Notes under the pieces: model-generated
What the model was told of the DNA's origin: nothing
Databases searched by the model: none
The model's input: the letters and a program-made list of their open reading frames with translations, nothing else
Program-made: the position numbers and the translations under genes
Source: Actinacidiphila rubida
GTDB lineage: Bacteria > Actinomycetota > Actinomycetes > Streptomycetales > Streptomycetaceae
Assembly: GCF_900110255.1 (NCBI RefSeq)
Contig: NZ_FODD01000022.1
Coordinates: forward strand, 99,313-163,312
Length of the DNA: 64,000 nucleotides
Reading direction: 5' to 3'
Shown here: in pieces, positions 34,395 to 42,605 of the stretch
Layout of the letters: every line of letters starts with the position of its first letter
Numbering within the stretch: the first letter of the stretch is position 1

Positions 34395-35444
34395 TCAGGC
34401 GGTGCAGCCGGCCACGGGTGTCGGGCTGCCCACGCAATTGGTGGGACGGTTTCCCGCGATGCGGGAGTGGTGGTTCACCAGAGTGTCCCCGACGTCGTTG
34501 AACACGCCTCCCGGCGCACCGCCCGCCGTGTTCCTGGTGACGGAGGTGAAGTTCAGGAAGAGGCGGGTGCCGGAGTCGACGTTGTAGATGCCGCCGGCCA
34601 GCAGGCCCGCGGCGTTCCTCGCGATGACGCTCCGGCGGAAGGTGGCCTTTCCCCGATCCGCGTTGGTGACGCCCCCTCCGTGGTCGGATGCGTTGTTGGC
34701 GGCGATCGTGCTGCGGTCGACGGTCATCCGCCAGTTGTTCCAGAGGCCCCCGCCGTCGCCTGCCGTCACCCGGTTGCCGGTGATGGTGCTGCCCACGATG
34801 CTGAGCACGTCGTCGTTGAACACGCCTCCGCCGTAGAAGTAGCTGGAGGTGTTGCCCGCGATCGAGGTGGAAACGACGGAGGTGTCACCCTCACCGGCGA
34901 TCCCGCCGCCGGAGTCCGTGGCGCGGTTTCCGATCACCCGGGACCTCACGAGCTTCAGGGTTCCTGCGTTCACGATGCCGCCGCCGTCGCCGTCGGCGGT
35001 GTTGCCCTTGACCAGGACGGATGCCGCTTGGAGCTTCCCGTGGTCCTGGACGCGGACGCCCCCGCCGTCGCCGGTGACACTGCCGTTCTCGATGGTGACG
35101 TGGCTGATCGTCGCCTTTCCGCCGGCCGCGACGTCGAGGAGGCGGAAGAGGCTGGCCGTCGTGCCGCGCCGAAGAGTGGCGCCGTTGCCGTCGATCGTGA
35201 CGGCTCCCCTGATGGGAGGCGTCGCGTCATCTGCCGAGTACGGCGCGGTGAAGTCGTAGACGCAGCGCTTGGCAAGACTGATCTCGCCGTGGCCTCGGGC
35301 ATTGGCCGCCTTGACGGCCGCGACGAGAGCGGCCGTACTGCAGCGCACACCCATGGGCGTACGGGCGACGGCGGGACCTGCGGAGAAGGCGGAAGCGGCC
35401 GTCACAATCGCGGCGACGCCGGCAAGGGATCGACGTACTGGCAT
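34395..35444 (-). CDS. Secreted right-handed beta-helix repeat protein
   Basis: A 349-residue exported protein. Residues 1-28 are a signal peptide (RRSLAGVAAIVTAASAFSAGPAVA). After a CSTAALVAAVKAANARG cap, the body repeats rungs ending in GNTADGDGGG, GNRATDSGGG, GNTSSYFYGGG, GNRVTAGDGGG, ANNASDHGGG and RNAAGLLAGG, the ladder of a parallel beta-helix, as in pectin-lyase-like folds. No catalytic motif is apparent, so a binding or surface role is as likely as lyase activity. ATG 35444 is the first start with a signal peptide. It stands alone. Confidence 0.85.
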   Translation of the reverse strand: MPVRRSLAGVAAIVTAASAFSAGPAVARTPMGVRCSTAALVAAVKAANARGHGEISLAKRCVYDFTAPYSADDATPPIRGAVTIDGNGATLRRGTTASLFRLLDVAAGGKATISHVTIENGSVTGDGGGVRVQDHGKLQAASVLVKGNTADGDGGGIVNAGTLKLVRSRVIGNRATDSGGGIAGEGDTSVVSTSIAGNTSSYFYGGGVFNDDVLSIVGSTITGNRVTAGDGGGLWNNWRMTVDRSTIAANNASDHGGGVTNADRGKATFRRSVIARNAAGLLAGGIYNVDSGTRLFLNFTSVTRNTAGGAPGGVFNDVGDTLVNHHSRIAGNRPTNCVGSPTPVAGCTA

Positions 35445-35739
35445 GGCGGGGCATTCCTGCTTTCGGATCGGTGGGCGCAATGTCGGATACCTGCGAGGCG
35501 TGCACAAACGCAACCGCGTCGCAGTGTTGATATACGCCTTACCGGTTTTCAGAACGCGGACCCGCACGGCGCACTCGCTCGTTCGGTCGACAGGACAACC
35601 CGAAGAGACCTGCTTCCCGCGGAGACCCGGCGCGGGACGACCCGCGCGACCCGGACGACCCGGATCACTGACTCGGCTCAAGGCGATCGGGCATCCTGGG
35701 CATCAGAGAGGGGAGGCCGCTCTGTCACGTCAACTGGTG

Positions 35740-36471
35740 ATGCGGATCAGCGCAGTTGTGCTGGCTCTCGCTGCTGCTGTCGTAGCTCTGGTTGCCGCGG
35801 GGGCGGAGAAGTGGGCCCTGACGGCCGTCCTCGCGGGGGCGAGCGCGGCCGTCACGGGACTCGTCACCCGCAACGTCGACACCGCGATCAGCCGTGGCCG
35901 CGAGGTGGTGCTGGCCCGGGCACCGGACGATCCCCTCACCATTCACGCTTCCCAGGTCTCCGGCTTCAGGGGATACGTCGGCCCGCTGCCTCCGACGACG
36001 GAGCGGTGGCGCGACCCCGCCAACGGGGTGGACCTCTTCGCTGTCGTCGTCCATCTGATCGTCGAGGCTGCCGGTGACCGTACGGCGATCATCGACAAGC
36101 TGGACGTGCGCATGGAGTCGTGCGATGCTCCCCCGCACGTCAGTGACCTCCGCGAGCCGCCCTTGGCTGCCCCGATGTCCCCTCGGCAGATGCGAGAGTT
36201 CCACGTGAGTCTCCACGTGGGACTCTCCGCGAACGCCACCGGTCCGGCGCCGTCGCCCAGACCTGCCGCGGGCGTACCGGACTTCCCCTACACGGTCACG
36301 CCCCTCAGTCCCGATCACTTCTACGTCCGTGTGACCACCGACGGGCCGGGCGACTTCCGGTGGCGCATCGGCGTGCACTGGATCTGCGGGGGAAAGTCGG
36401 GCGTCGTGGTCACCGATCTGCAGGGACAGCCGTTCCGTGTCGTCCGTCCCGAGCCCCAGCCGCGCTCGTAG
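35740..36471 (+). CDS. Membrane-anchored hypothetical protein
   Basis: A 243-residue protein with one or two N-terminal hydrophobic segments (ISAVVLALAAAVVALVAAG and ALTAVLAGASAAVTGLV), then a soluble domain of about 190 residues with no recognised fold (DLFAVVVHLIVEAAGDRTAIIDKLDVRME; FYVRVTTDGPGDFRWRIGVHWICGGKSG). The latter part reads like a beta-sandwich. I use ATG 35740; the adjacent GTG 35737 is equally possible. The good GAGGGGAGG site is oddly 24 bases upstream, so an earlier non-standard start cannot be excluded. Function unknown. Confidence 0.6.
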   Translation: MRISAVVLALAAAVVALVAAGAEKWALTAVLAGASAAVTGLVTRNVDTAISRGREVVLARAPDDPLTIHASQVSGFRGYVGPLPPTTERWRDPANGVDLFAVVVHLIVEAAGDRTAIIDKLDVRMESCDAPPHVSDLREPPLAAPMSPRQMREFHVSLHVGLSANATGPAPSPRPAAGVPDFPYTVTPLSPDHFYVRVTTDGPGDFRWRIGVHWICGGKSGVVVTDLQGQPFRVVRPEPQPRS

Positions 36472-36598
36472 CCGGTGCCAGGGAGCTTCAGTTGTTGCTC
36501 GGCGCCGCTGTCGCCGAGTGCTCCGTGCGGCGTGGAGTCGGGCGTCGGCGCACCGTGGGCGATGACGGCCGCACGGTGGGCGCCGGCGCCATCGCCCG

Positions 36599-38086
36599 TC
36601 ACCGGTAGCCGTAGGTCTCCCATTTGGCCAGGACGCGTTCGTGCACGTCAGCGGGCCAGCCGTTCGTGAGGCTGCCCTTGACCGGGCGGTCCTCCTTGGT
36701 GAACAGATCGGCCAGCAGGCAGTTGTACAGCACCTTCCCGGCGCGGTAGGAGTGGGCTTCGGCCTCGGAGAGATACACCGAGAGCTGGACGTGCGGCAGG
36801 GCGGGGAAATGGACCTCGCCGTGTTCGGGGTGGGTCCGGGTCGCGAACGCCCACACCACGTCGTCGACGTCGGTGATGTCGATGTCGTCCTCGACCAGCA
36901 GCACCTTGGGGACGCCGAACCCCGCCTTGCCGGTGAAGACCACGTCTCCGATCTTTCGGGCGAGTTCCACCGACGGGACGGCCGTCGCCTCGTGCCAGTC
37001 CGATCGCACGGAGACGATCAGCCAGTGCATCGCCGACTCGAAGGAGAACCACGCGGAGGCGACCGGCAGACCGGCCTTGCGGAGCTGGTAGAGGATCTCG
37101 GCGGCGTGCATGGTGCCGGTGACGGTGTGGTCCTCCTCGACCGGGGGGCCGGCCGCGACGACGGGCAGGACGGCGCCGTTCCGGTGGGTGACGGCCGAGA
37201 CGTGGAAGACGGGCTTGGGCGACTTCTCCAGAGCGTTGTAGCCGGGGTACTCGTTCATCGGCCCCTCCATCACCGTTTCGTCGAAGGCGATGTGGCCCTC
37301 GATCACGATCTCGGCGGTGGCGGGCACCATCAGGTCCACGGTCTCGGCCGGAACCACCTCCAGCCCCTCGCCGAAGAGCGCCCCCAGGAAATGGGACTCG
37401 TCGGCGCCTTCGGGCAGCGGCATGCCGCCGGCGAACGGCAGCGCGGGTTCCACGCCGAGGGCCACCGCGACCGGCAGCGGCCTGCCTTCCGCGGCCCACT
37501 GGGCGCGGATGATGCCCAGGTGCTGCGGTCCGGGGATGAGGCAGGCCAGGGTGGCCCGGTCGGCGATCATCATGCGGTTGACCGACCAGTTGGTCCAGGA
37601 CCCGTCGGGCGTGCGGGCGATGTTCATGCCGTAGGTCTGGATGTATCGGCCGCCGTCGTTGCCGTGGATCAGCGGCGTCGGGAACTTCAGCAGATCGACG
37701 TCGGCGCCGAGCAGGATGTTCTCCTTGCAGGGAGCGTTCTCCGCGACGACCACCCGGGGGGCGATCCCCGGCTCGGCGCGGGCCGCGACGATCGCCTCCA
37801 TGATCTCCGGCCCGGTCGCCTCGGCCGGCAGCCCGAGGGCCAACGCGATCCGGGCCAGGGGGTGTTCGGGGCCCGACAGGGCGCCGGGAGCGCCCAGCAC
37901 ACCGAACCCCGTGCCCTGGTATCCCGTGATGTTGGTGAACAGGGGGGCGGGCGCCCGAAGGTCGTAGGACCGGCGGATGACAGCGCCGATCTCCAGCCTC
38001 CAGTCGACCTCCTCCTCGATGCGCTGGACCTCCCCGATCGCTTCCAGTTCCGCGATGAACTCGCGCAGGCTGCGCAGATGCTTCAC
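36599..38086 (-). CDS. UbiD-family decarboxylase
   Basis: A 495-residue UbiD-type reversible decarboxylase that needs prenylated FMN. Motifs include LIHGNDGGRYIQTYGMNIARTPDG, NRMMIADRATLACLIPGPQHLG, the catalytic ERGE-like region EGPMNEYPGYN, and VEDDIDITDVDDVVWAFATR near the end. It is encoded 21 bases after ubiX, which makes the cofactor. The size and pairing match hydroxyarylic/vanillate-type decarboxylases, though no third small VdcD-like subunit is present. GTG 38086 follows AAGGAA. Substrate probably an aromatic acid; inferred. Confidence 0.92.
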   Translation of the reverse strand: MKHLRSLREFIAELEAIGEVQRIEEEVDWRLEIGAVIRRSYDLRAPAPLFTNITGYQGTGFGVLGAPGALSGPEHPLARIALALGLPAEATGPEIMEAIVAARAEPGIAPRVVVAENAPCKENILLGADVDLLKFPTPLIHGNDGGRYIQTYGMNIARTPDGSWTNWSVNRMMIADRATLACLIPGPQHLGIIRAQWAAEGRPLPVAVALGVEPALPFAGGMPLPEGADESHFLGALFGEGLEVVPAETVDLMVPATAEIVIEGHIAFDETVMEGPMNEYPGYNALEKSPKPVFHVSAVTHRNGAVLPVVAAGPPVEEDHTVTGTMHAAEILYQLRKAGLPVASAWFSFESAMHWLIVSVRSDWHEATAVPSVELARKIGDVVFTGKAGFGVPKVLLVEDDIDITDVDDVVWAFATRTHPEHGEVHFPALPHVQLSVYLSEAEAHSYRAGKVLYNCLLADLFTKEDRPVKGSLTNGWPADVHERVLAKWETYGYR

Positions 38087-38107
38087 AGGCGTTCCTTTCC
38101 ACGACGG

Positions 38108-38683
38108 TCATTCCCCCCAGCGGGGCATGTCCGGGACATCGATTCCGAACAGGTCCAACGCACGGCCCACGGTGTGGGCGACGACGTCGTCCAGGGTCCG
38201 CGGCAGCAGATAGAACGCGGGAACCGGCGGCATCACGATCGCGCCGGACTCGGTGGCCGCCGTCATCGCCCGCAGATGGCCGAGCGTCAGCGGCGTCTCC
38301 CGCACCAGCAGCACCAGCCGGCGCCGCTCCTTCAGCGTCACGTCCGCCGCCCGGGTCAGGAGGTTGTCGTTGCCGCTCCACGCCACCGACGACAGGGTCC
38401 GGACCGAACACGGCGCGACGAGCATCCCCACGGTGCGGAAGGAGCCGCTGGCGATCGCGGCACCCACATCCGCCGGACGGTACGTCACGTCCGCCATCGC
38501 GGCCAGGTCGGCTGCGGTCAGCTCCGTCTCGTGGGCGCGCGTCTGCTGGCCGGCCGGCGTGACGACCAGATGCGTCTCCACTCCGGCCTTGCGTGCGAAC
38601 TCCAGGGCGCGCATCCCGTACGCGATGCCGGTCGCGCCGCTGATGCCCACCACCAGGCGCCGCGGAGGCTGCCCGTCATCCAT
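38108..38683 (-). CDS. ubiX: UbiX-type flavin prenyltransferase
   Basis: A 191-residue flavoprotein. It has VVGISGATGIAYGMRALE (FMN phosphate loop), the family PCSVRTLSSVAWSGNDNLLTRAADVTLKERRRLVLLVRETPL block and MPPVPAFYLLP. It prenylates FMN with dimethylallyl phosphate to give the cofactor of UbiD. It lies between an SDR gene (upstream) and ubiD (downstream), same strand, so the three look like one operon. Confidence 0.95.
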   Translation of the reverse strand: MDDGQPPRRLVVGISGATGIAYGMRALEFARKAGVETHLVVTPAGQQTRAHETELTAADLAAMADVTYRPADVGAAIASGSFRTVGMLVAPCSVRTLSSVAWSGNDNLLTRAADVTLKERRRLVLLVRETPLTLGHLRAMTAATESGAIVMPPVPAFYLLPRTLDDVVAHTVGRALDLFGIDVPDMPRWGE

Positions 38684-38766
38684 GGCCGGCCTCGTTCGTC
38701 ATGACGGTGCGCTTCCTTCCGTGGCTCTTCGCCTGGCCGCATCCGGAGTACCGGGCGGTCGCACCG

Positions 38767-39522
38767 TCAGAACATCGCCCCGTTGGCGCGGACGGTCTGG
38801 CCGGACACCCAGCCGGCCGCCTCGCTGACCAGCCAGCCCACGACCGGGGCGACGTCCTCGGGGAGGCCGAGGCGGTTGCGCGGGCTGTGGTGCGCGGCCG
38901 CCGCGATCGCCTCGGGGGTCTCGGCGTCGCGGTAGAAGGAGTCGTCGACCGGGCCGGGCGCGACCTCGTTGACCGTGATGGCACGTGCACCGAGTTCCTT
39001 GGCCGCGGCGAGAACCATGCGTTCGACGGCGGCTTTGGAGCCCGAATACAGGCCGTAGGGGCCGGTCATGATCGAGGTGAGCGTCGTGGAGAGCACGACG
39101 TAGCGGCCGTTGTCCGCGAGCGTGCGGGCGGCGGCCCGCAGGGTGTTGAAGGCACTGCGGGTGTTCAGGTCGATCAGGTGGTCGAAGTCCGCGTCCGTGA
39201 AGTCGGCCAGGGGCTTCTTGATGACGGCCCCCGGCGTGTGCACCACGATGTCGAGGTGCCCGTGCCGCGCGAGGACGCAGCCGAACAGGTCGTCGACCTC
39301 GGTCGAGCGCCGGGCGTCGGAGCGGATCGCCTCCGCGACGACGTCGTGCTTCTCGAGCGCGGCCAGGGTGCGTTCGGCGGCGGCCTGGTCGTTGGCGTAG
39401 CTGACGACGGTGGTGGCGCCGCGGGAGGCGAGCAGTTCGGCGACGGCGGCGCCCTGGTTGCGGCTGCCGCCGACCACCAGGGCCACCTTGCCGTCGAGGT
39501 CTCGCATCGGTTCGTTCGGCAT
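38767..39522 (-). CDS. Short-chain dehydrogenase/reductase
   Basis: A 251-residue SDR at the head of the ubiX-ubiD operon. The nucleotide loop reads GGSRNQGAA in place of the usual TGxxxGIG, the Ser is in LSTTLTS, and the active-site YSGSKAAVERM is intact. The tail GWVSGQTVRANGAMF is typical. It may oxidise or reduce a partner of the aromatic acid handled by UbiD. ATG 39522 is chosen because MPNEPMRDLDGKVALVVGG is the natural N-terminus. It is divergent from the response regulator. Confidence 0.9.
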   Translation of the reverse strand: MPNEPMRDLDGKVALVVGGSRNQGAAVAELLASRGATTVVSYANDQAAAERTLAALEKHDVVAEAIRSDARRSTEVDDLFGCVLARHGHLDIVVHTPGAVIKKPLADFTDADFDHLIDLNTRSAFNTLRAAARTLADNGRYVVLSTTLTSIMTGPYGLYSGSKAAVERMVLAAAKELGARAITVNEVAPGPVDDSFYRDAETPEAIAAAAHHSPRNRLGLPEDVAPVVGWLVSEAAGWVSGQTVRANGAMF

Positions 39523-39731
39523 GGCGGTGTTCGCCCTTTCGAGGAAGTGGGCCGGCGGTGGAACCGGCGCGCGGTCCACGTCCACGGACCTGTGGACCGC
39601 GGTCGTTCGGCTGGTGGGAACCAAGCCTGTCGTGCCGGCCGCCGATCCTTAAGTGCCCCTGTCAGGGATCCGGTTGTGCATTTCGCATACCCGTGGTGGA
39701 CCGTCCGCCGGTGATCGGTGAGAATGTCCCC

Positions 39732-40364
39732 ATGCCCGAGGGTCTGGCGTCGCACGATCGGATACGGATCCTGATCGCCGAGGACATGCACCTGCTGCGC
39801 GAGGCCCTGGTCGGCCTGCTCTCCGCCGAACCGGACATGGTCGTGGTGGCCGAAGTCGCCGACGGCGCGCGGATCGTGGACGGCGCGCTGGCGCACCGGC
39901 CGGACGTCGCGATCATCGACATCGGGATGCCGGGGCTCGACGGCGTCGAGGCCTCGATCGAACTGCGCGCGACGTTGCCCGGGTGCAAGGTCGTCATCCT
40001 CACCGCGCTCACCGCCCCGGGCCAGCTGCGCAGGGCCCTGCGTGCCGACGTCGCCGGCTTCCTGCCGAAGGACGTGCGGGCCGCGGAGCTGACGGCGGCG
40101 ATCCGCACGGTGGCCGCCGGCGGCCGGGTGATCGACTCCGCACTCGCCGTCGCCGCGCTGGAGTCCCCCGCCAGCCCGTTGACCCAGCGCGAGACCGAGG
40201 TGCTGCGGCTGTCGGCCACCGGTGCCCAACCGGCCGAGATCGCCCAGCGGTTGTTCATCACCTACGGCACGACGCGCAACTATCTGACCTCGGCGGTGGG
40301 CAAACTCTCGGCGCGCAACCGGGTCGACGCGATCAGGATCGCCACCGAGGCCGGGTGGATCTGA
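39732..40364 (+). CDS. DesR/NarL-type response regulator
   Basis: A 210-residue response regulator. Receiver: the acidic pair in IAEDMHLLREALV, phospho-Asp in VAIIDIGMPGLDG (about 54-66), ILTAL and FLPKD. Output: LuxR-type HTH LTQRETEVLRLSATGAQPAEIAQRLFITYGTTRNYLTSAVGKLSARNR. The TTRNYL recognition helix is that of DesR-like regulators. It is tail to tail with the histidine kinase, 18 bases apart, an unusual orientation for a two-component pair. Confidence 0.93.
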   Translation: MPEGLASHDRIRILIAEDMHLLREALVGLLSAEPDMVVVAEVADGARIVDGALAHRPDVAIIDIGMPGLDGVEASIELRATLPGCKVVILTALTAPGQLRRALRADVAGFLPKDVRAAELTAAIRTVAAGGRVIDSALAVAALESPASPLTQRETEVLRLSATGAQPAEIAQRLFITYGTTRNYLTSAVGKLSARNRVDAIRIATEAGWI

Positions 40365-40382
40365 ACGCGGCGGTCAGCCGGC

Positions 40383-42308
40383 TCAGGTCCCGGCGACGAA
40401 CTCCGCGACGACCTCGAAACGCCCCTGCGCCACGGGCCCCGCACTCAGCCGGCCCACGGTGCGTTCGGCCATCCCGAGCAGCCCCGCACCGCTCGGTCCC
40501 GGTTCCGCCGGACGCGTCAGGCCCGCGGAACCTGGACCGGACGGTCCGGCCCCGTCGTTCACGACGCGCAGGCACACCAGCCCTGCCCCCGAGGTGATCG
40601 CTATCGTGCACGTCACGGCCCGGCTGTGGCGCACCACGTTGGTGACCGCCTCGCGCAGCACCGCCGCCAGCGTCGCGTCCACCTCGGGCGGCAACGGCGT
40701 GACGGGAACGGACACTTCGACGTGGACACCGACGCTCTCGAGCACGCTGCGCGCGGCGGCCACCTCGTCGTCGGTGCGCAGAACGGCAGGGCCGGTGGCC
40801 AGCGCCACCAGTTCGGCCTGTACCCGCTCGGCGAGCCCGGACAGCTCGACGAACCGGGCGCGCGCCAGCACCGGGTCCGACGTGAGCAGTTTCCGGCACG
40901 CCTCGCCCCGCAGCGCCAAGGCCGAGAGGCTGGAGGACACCAGGTCGTGCAGGTCCCTGGCCACACGGGTGCGTTCACGGATCACCGCCTCCCGCGCCAG
41001 ATCCCGCCTGGCCTCCCGGAGAAGGCCCACCAGCTGGGACAGGCGGATCAGGCTGTAGGACACCCAGGTCAGCACGACCATCGACATCACGGACGCCGCG
41101 ATCCCGGCGGGGTTGGGGATCGGCGGCGGATAGACGAACAACGACGCGTACGGAACCGCCAGCACCCCGGCGACGATCCAGGCATCCCGCCGCCGGTACT
41201 GGGTGAAGAGCGGGCCGAGGAAGAACGGCCACAGCAGGGTGAACAAGTTGAGTTCCCACAGCAGGTCGCCCAGCGGAAACGCGGTGGGGACCAGGAGCAG
41301 CCCCAGCAGCGCCGTCTGCCGCCGCGAGATCCGCATCAGCAGGAGCACCGCGCCCGCGGCACACATGATCGGTGCCATGACCAGCACGGTCCAGGGCCGG
41401 TGGAACTGGGCGAGATCGCTGAAGACCGTGACCAGCGCGTCGCACAGATACACCCCGGCCAAAGCCCACTTCGCCTCTTTCGGCGACACGATCGGCGCGT
41501 CGGGCGGCACGGCCGTGGCCGGACGCGGCAGGGCGGGCGCTCGATAGGCGCCGGCCATCCGGCGGACGTCGGCCAGCGCCCCTCGGGCCGTCCCGACCAT
41601 CGCTTCCAGCCGGCCGTCCGCCTCGTCCTCCGCCCCCGCTTCGAGCGTCCGCGCCGCCTGCCGCGCCAGCAGCCGCAGCCGCCGTCCCACGAGAGCGCGC
41701 AGCTCGCCGTCCAGCCGTCGCCGCTCACGAGCGAGCAGTTCCCGCGCCAACTCCCCGCGAGTCGCGTGCAGTTGCGCCACCATCGCGGCCAGGGCGTAGA
41801 GACTGAACACGATGATGCCGTCGATCGCTGTCTTCGCCGTCCTTTCGCACGCGTCCACCGCGCCGTCGCCCAGCCGGAGACCGGCGAGGTCCGTCACCAC
41901 CAGGACGAGCCCGAACAGCGCCCAGCCCGGTCGTCCGCGGAACACGCACAACGCGACGACCCCCAGCGGCCACGGCAGCCAGTCCCAGCGGACACCGACC
42001 AGGGCGAACGGCAGCGCGTAGAGCGCCGCGAGCACCGTCAACAGCAGGCTGCGAACGGCGAGTCCAGGCCGCCGCCACTCCTGCAGCAGCCCCACCATCG
42101 GCAGGTAGCACGCCGTCGCCAGCAGTATCGCGGGCCACGCCAGGCCCTCCTGCCAGGCGGACAGCAGCCTGATGACCATGATCAGACCAAGCGCGGCCCA
42201 CAGCATCGTCCGCACGAGACCGTGCCGTAAGTCGTCGGTGTCGTCACGTGCGTCACGGTCGTCACGTGCGTCACCAAGCTCGAACCCGATGAGCGATTCC
42301 ACCCGCAC
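40383..42308 (-). CDS. DesK-type sensor kinase with duplicated sensor module
   Basis: A 641-residue histidine kinase with two successive modules. Module 1 (about 30-262) has several membrane helices, then a DHp-like helix RRRLDGELRALVGRRL whose phospho-acceptor position is Arg204, and the family box ADVRRMAGAYR, but no ATPase. Module 2 (about 280-640) has a second membrane block, a normal DHp RTRVARDLHDLVSS with His454, and HATPase_c (LREAVTNVVRHSR, VNDGAG, GLLGMAERTV). The partner is the convergent response regulator. GTG 42308 is taken; GTG 42302 is also possible. The duplicated, dead first half may serve as a dimerisation or input module. Confidence 0.9.
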   Translation of the reverse strand: MRVESLIGFELGDARDDRDARDDTDDLRHGLVRTMLWAALGLIMVIRLLSAWQEGLAWPAILLATACYLPMVGLLQEWRRPGLAVRSLLLTVLAALYALPFALVGVRWDWLPWPLGVVALCVFRGRPGWALFGLVLVVTDLAGLRLGDGAVDACERTAKTAIDGIIVFSLYALAAMVAQLHATRGELARELLARERRRLDGELRALVGRRLRLLARQAARTLEAGAEDEADGRLEAMVGTARGALADVRRMAGAYRAPALPRPATAVPPDAPIVSPKEAKWALAGVYLCDALVTVFSDLAQFHRPWTVLVMAPIMCAAGAVLLLMRISRRQTALLGLLLVPTAFPLGDLLWELNLFTLLWPFFLGPLFTQYRRRDAWIVAGVLAVPYASLFVYPPPIPNPAGIAASVMSMVVLTWVSYSLIRLSQLVGLLREARRDLAREAVIRERTRVARDLHDLVSSSLSALALRGEACRKLLTSDPVLARARFVELSGLAERVQAELVALATGPAVLRTDDEVAAARSVLESVGVHVEVSVPVTPLPPEVDATLAAVLREAVTNVVRHSRAVTCTIAITSGAGLVCLRVVNDGAGPSGPGSAGLTRPAEPGPSGAGLLGMAERTVGRLSAGPVAQGRFEVVAEFVAGT

Positions 42309-42605
42309 CCCCCCCGGTGAAGCCCCAGGGTAGGGGACCGCCGGCGTGGCGCGGGCCTCCGCCGGCCGATGCCGAACGGTGAACCCTCAGCGGGGGTCCG
42401 ACGAAGCCGCCTGAGCCGCCCCGTACGCGGTGGGGTCACGAGGCGTGACAGGAGTTCCGGTCGCCCGCCGTTCCGACTCGGAGAGTTTTCGTCCTCCCCC
42501 CGCGGGAAGCGGATGCGAAGGGTGGGAAAGCGTCAGTCTCTGAAGCAGTCCGCCTCGGCTGGGGCGATCCAGACGGACGACGAGAACTCACGGAGGCCGA
42601 GACCG

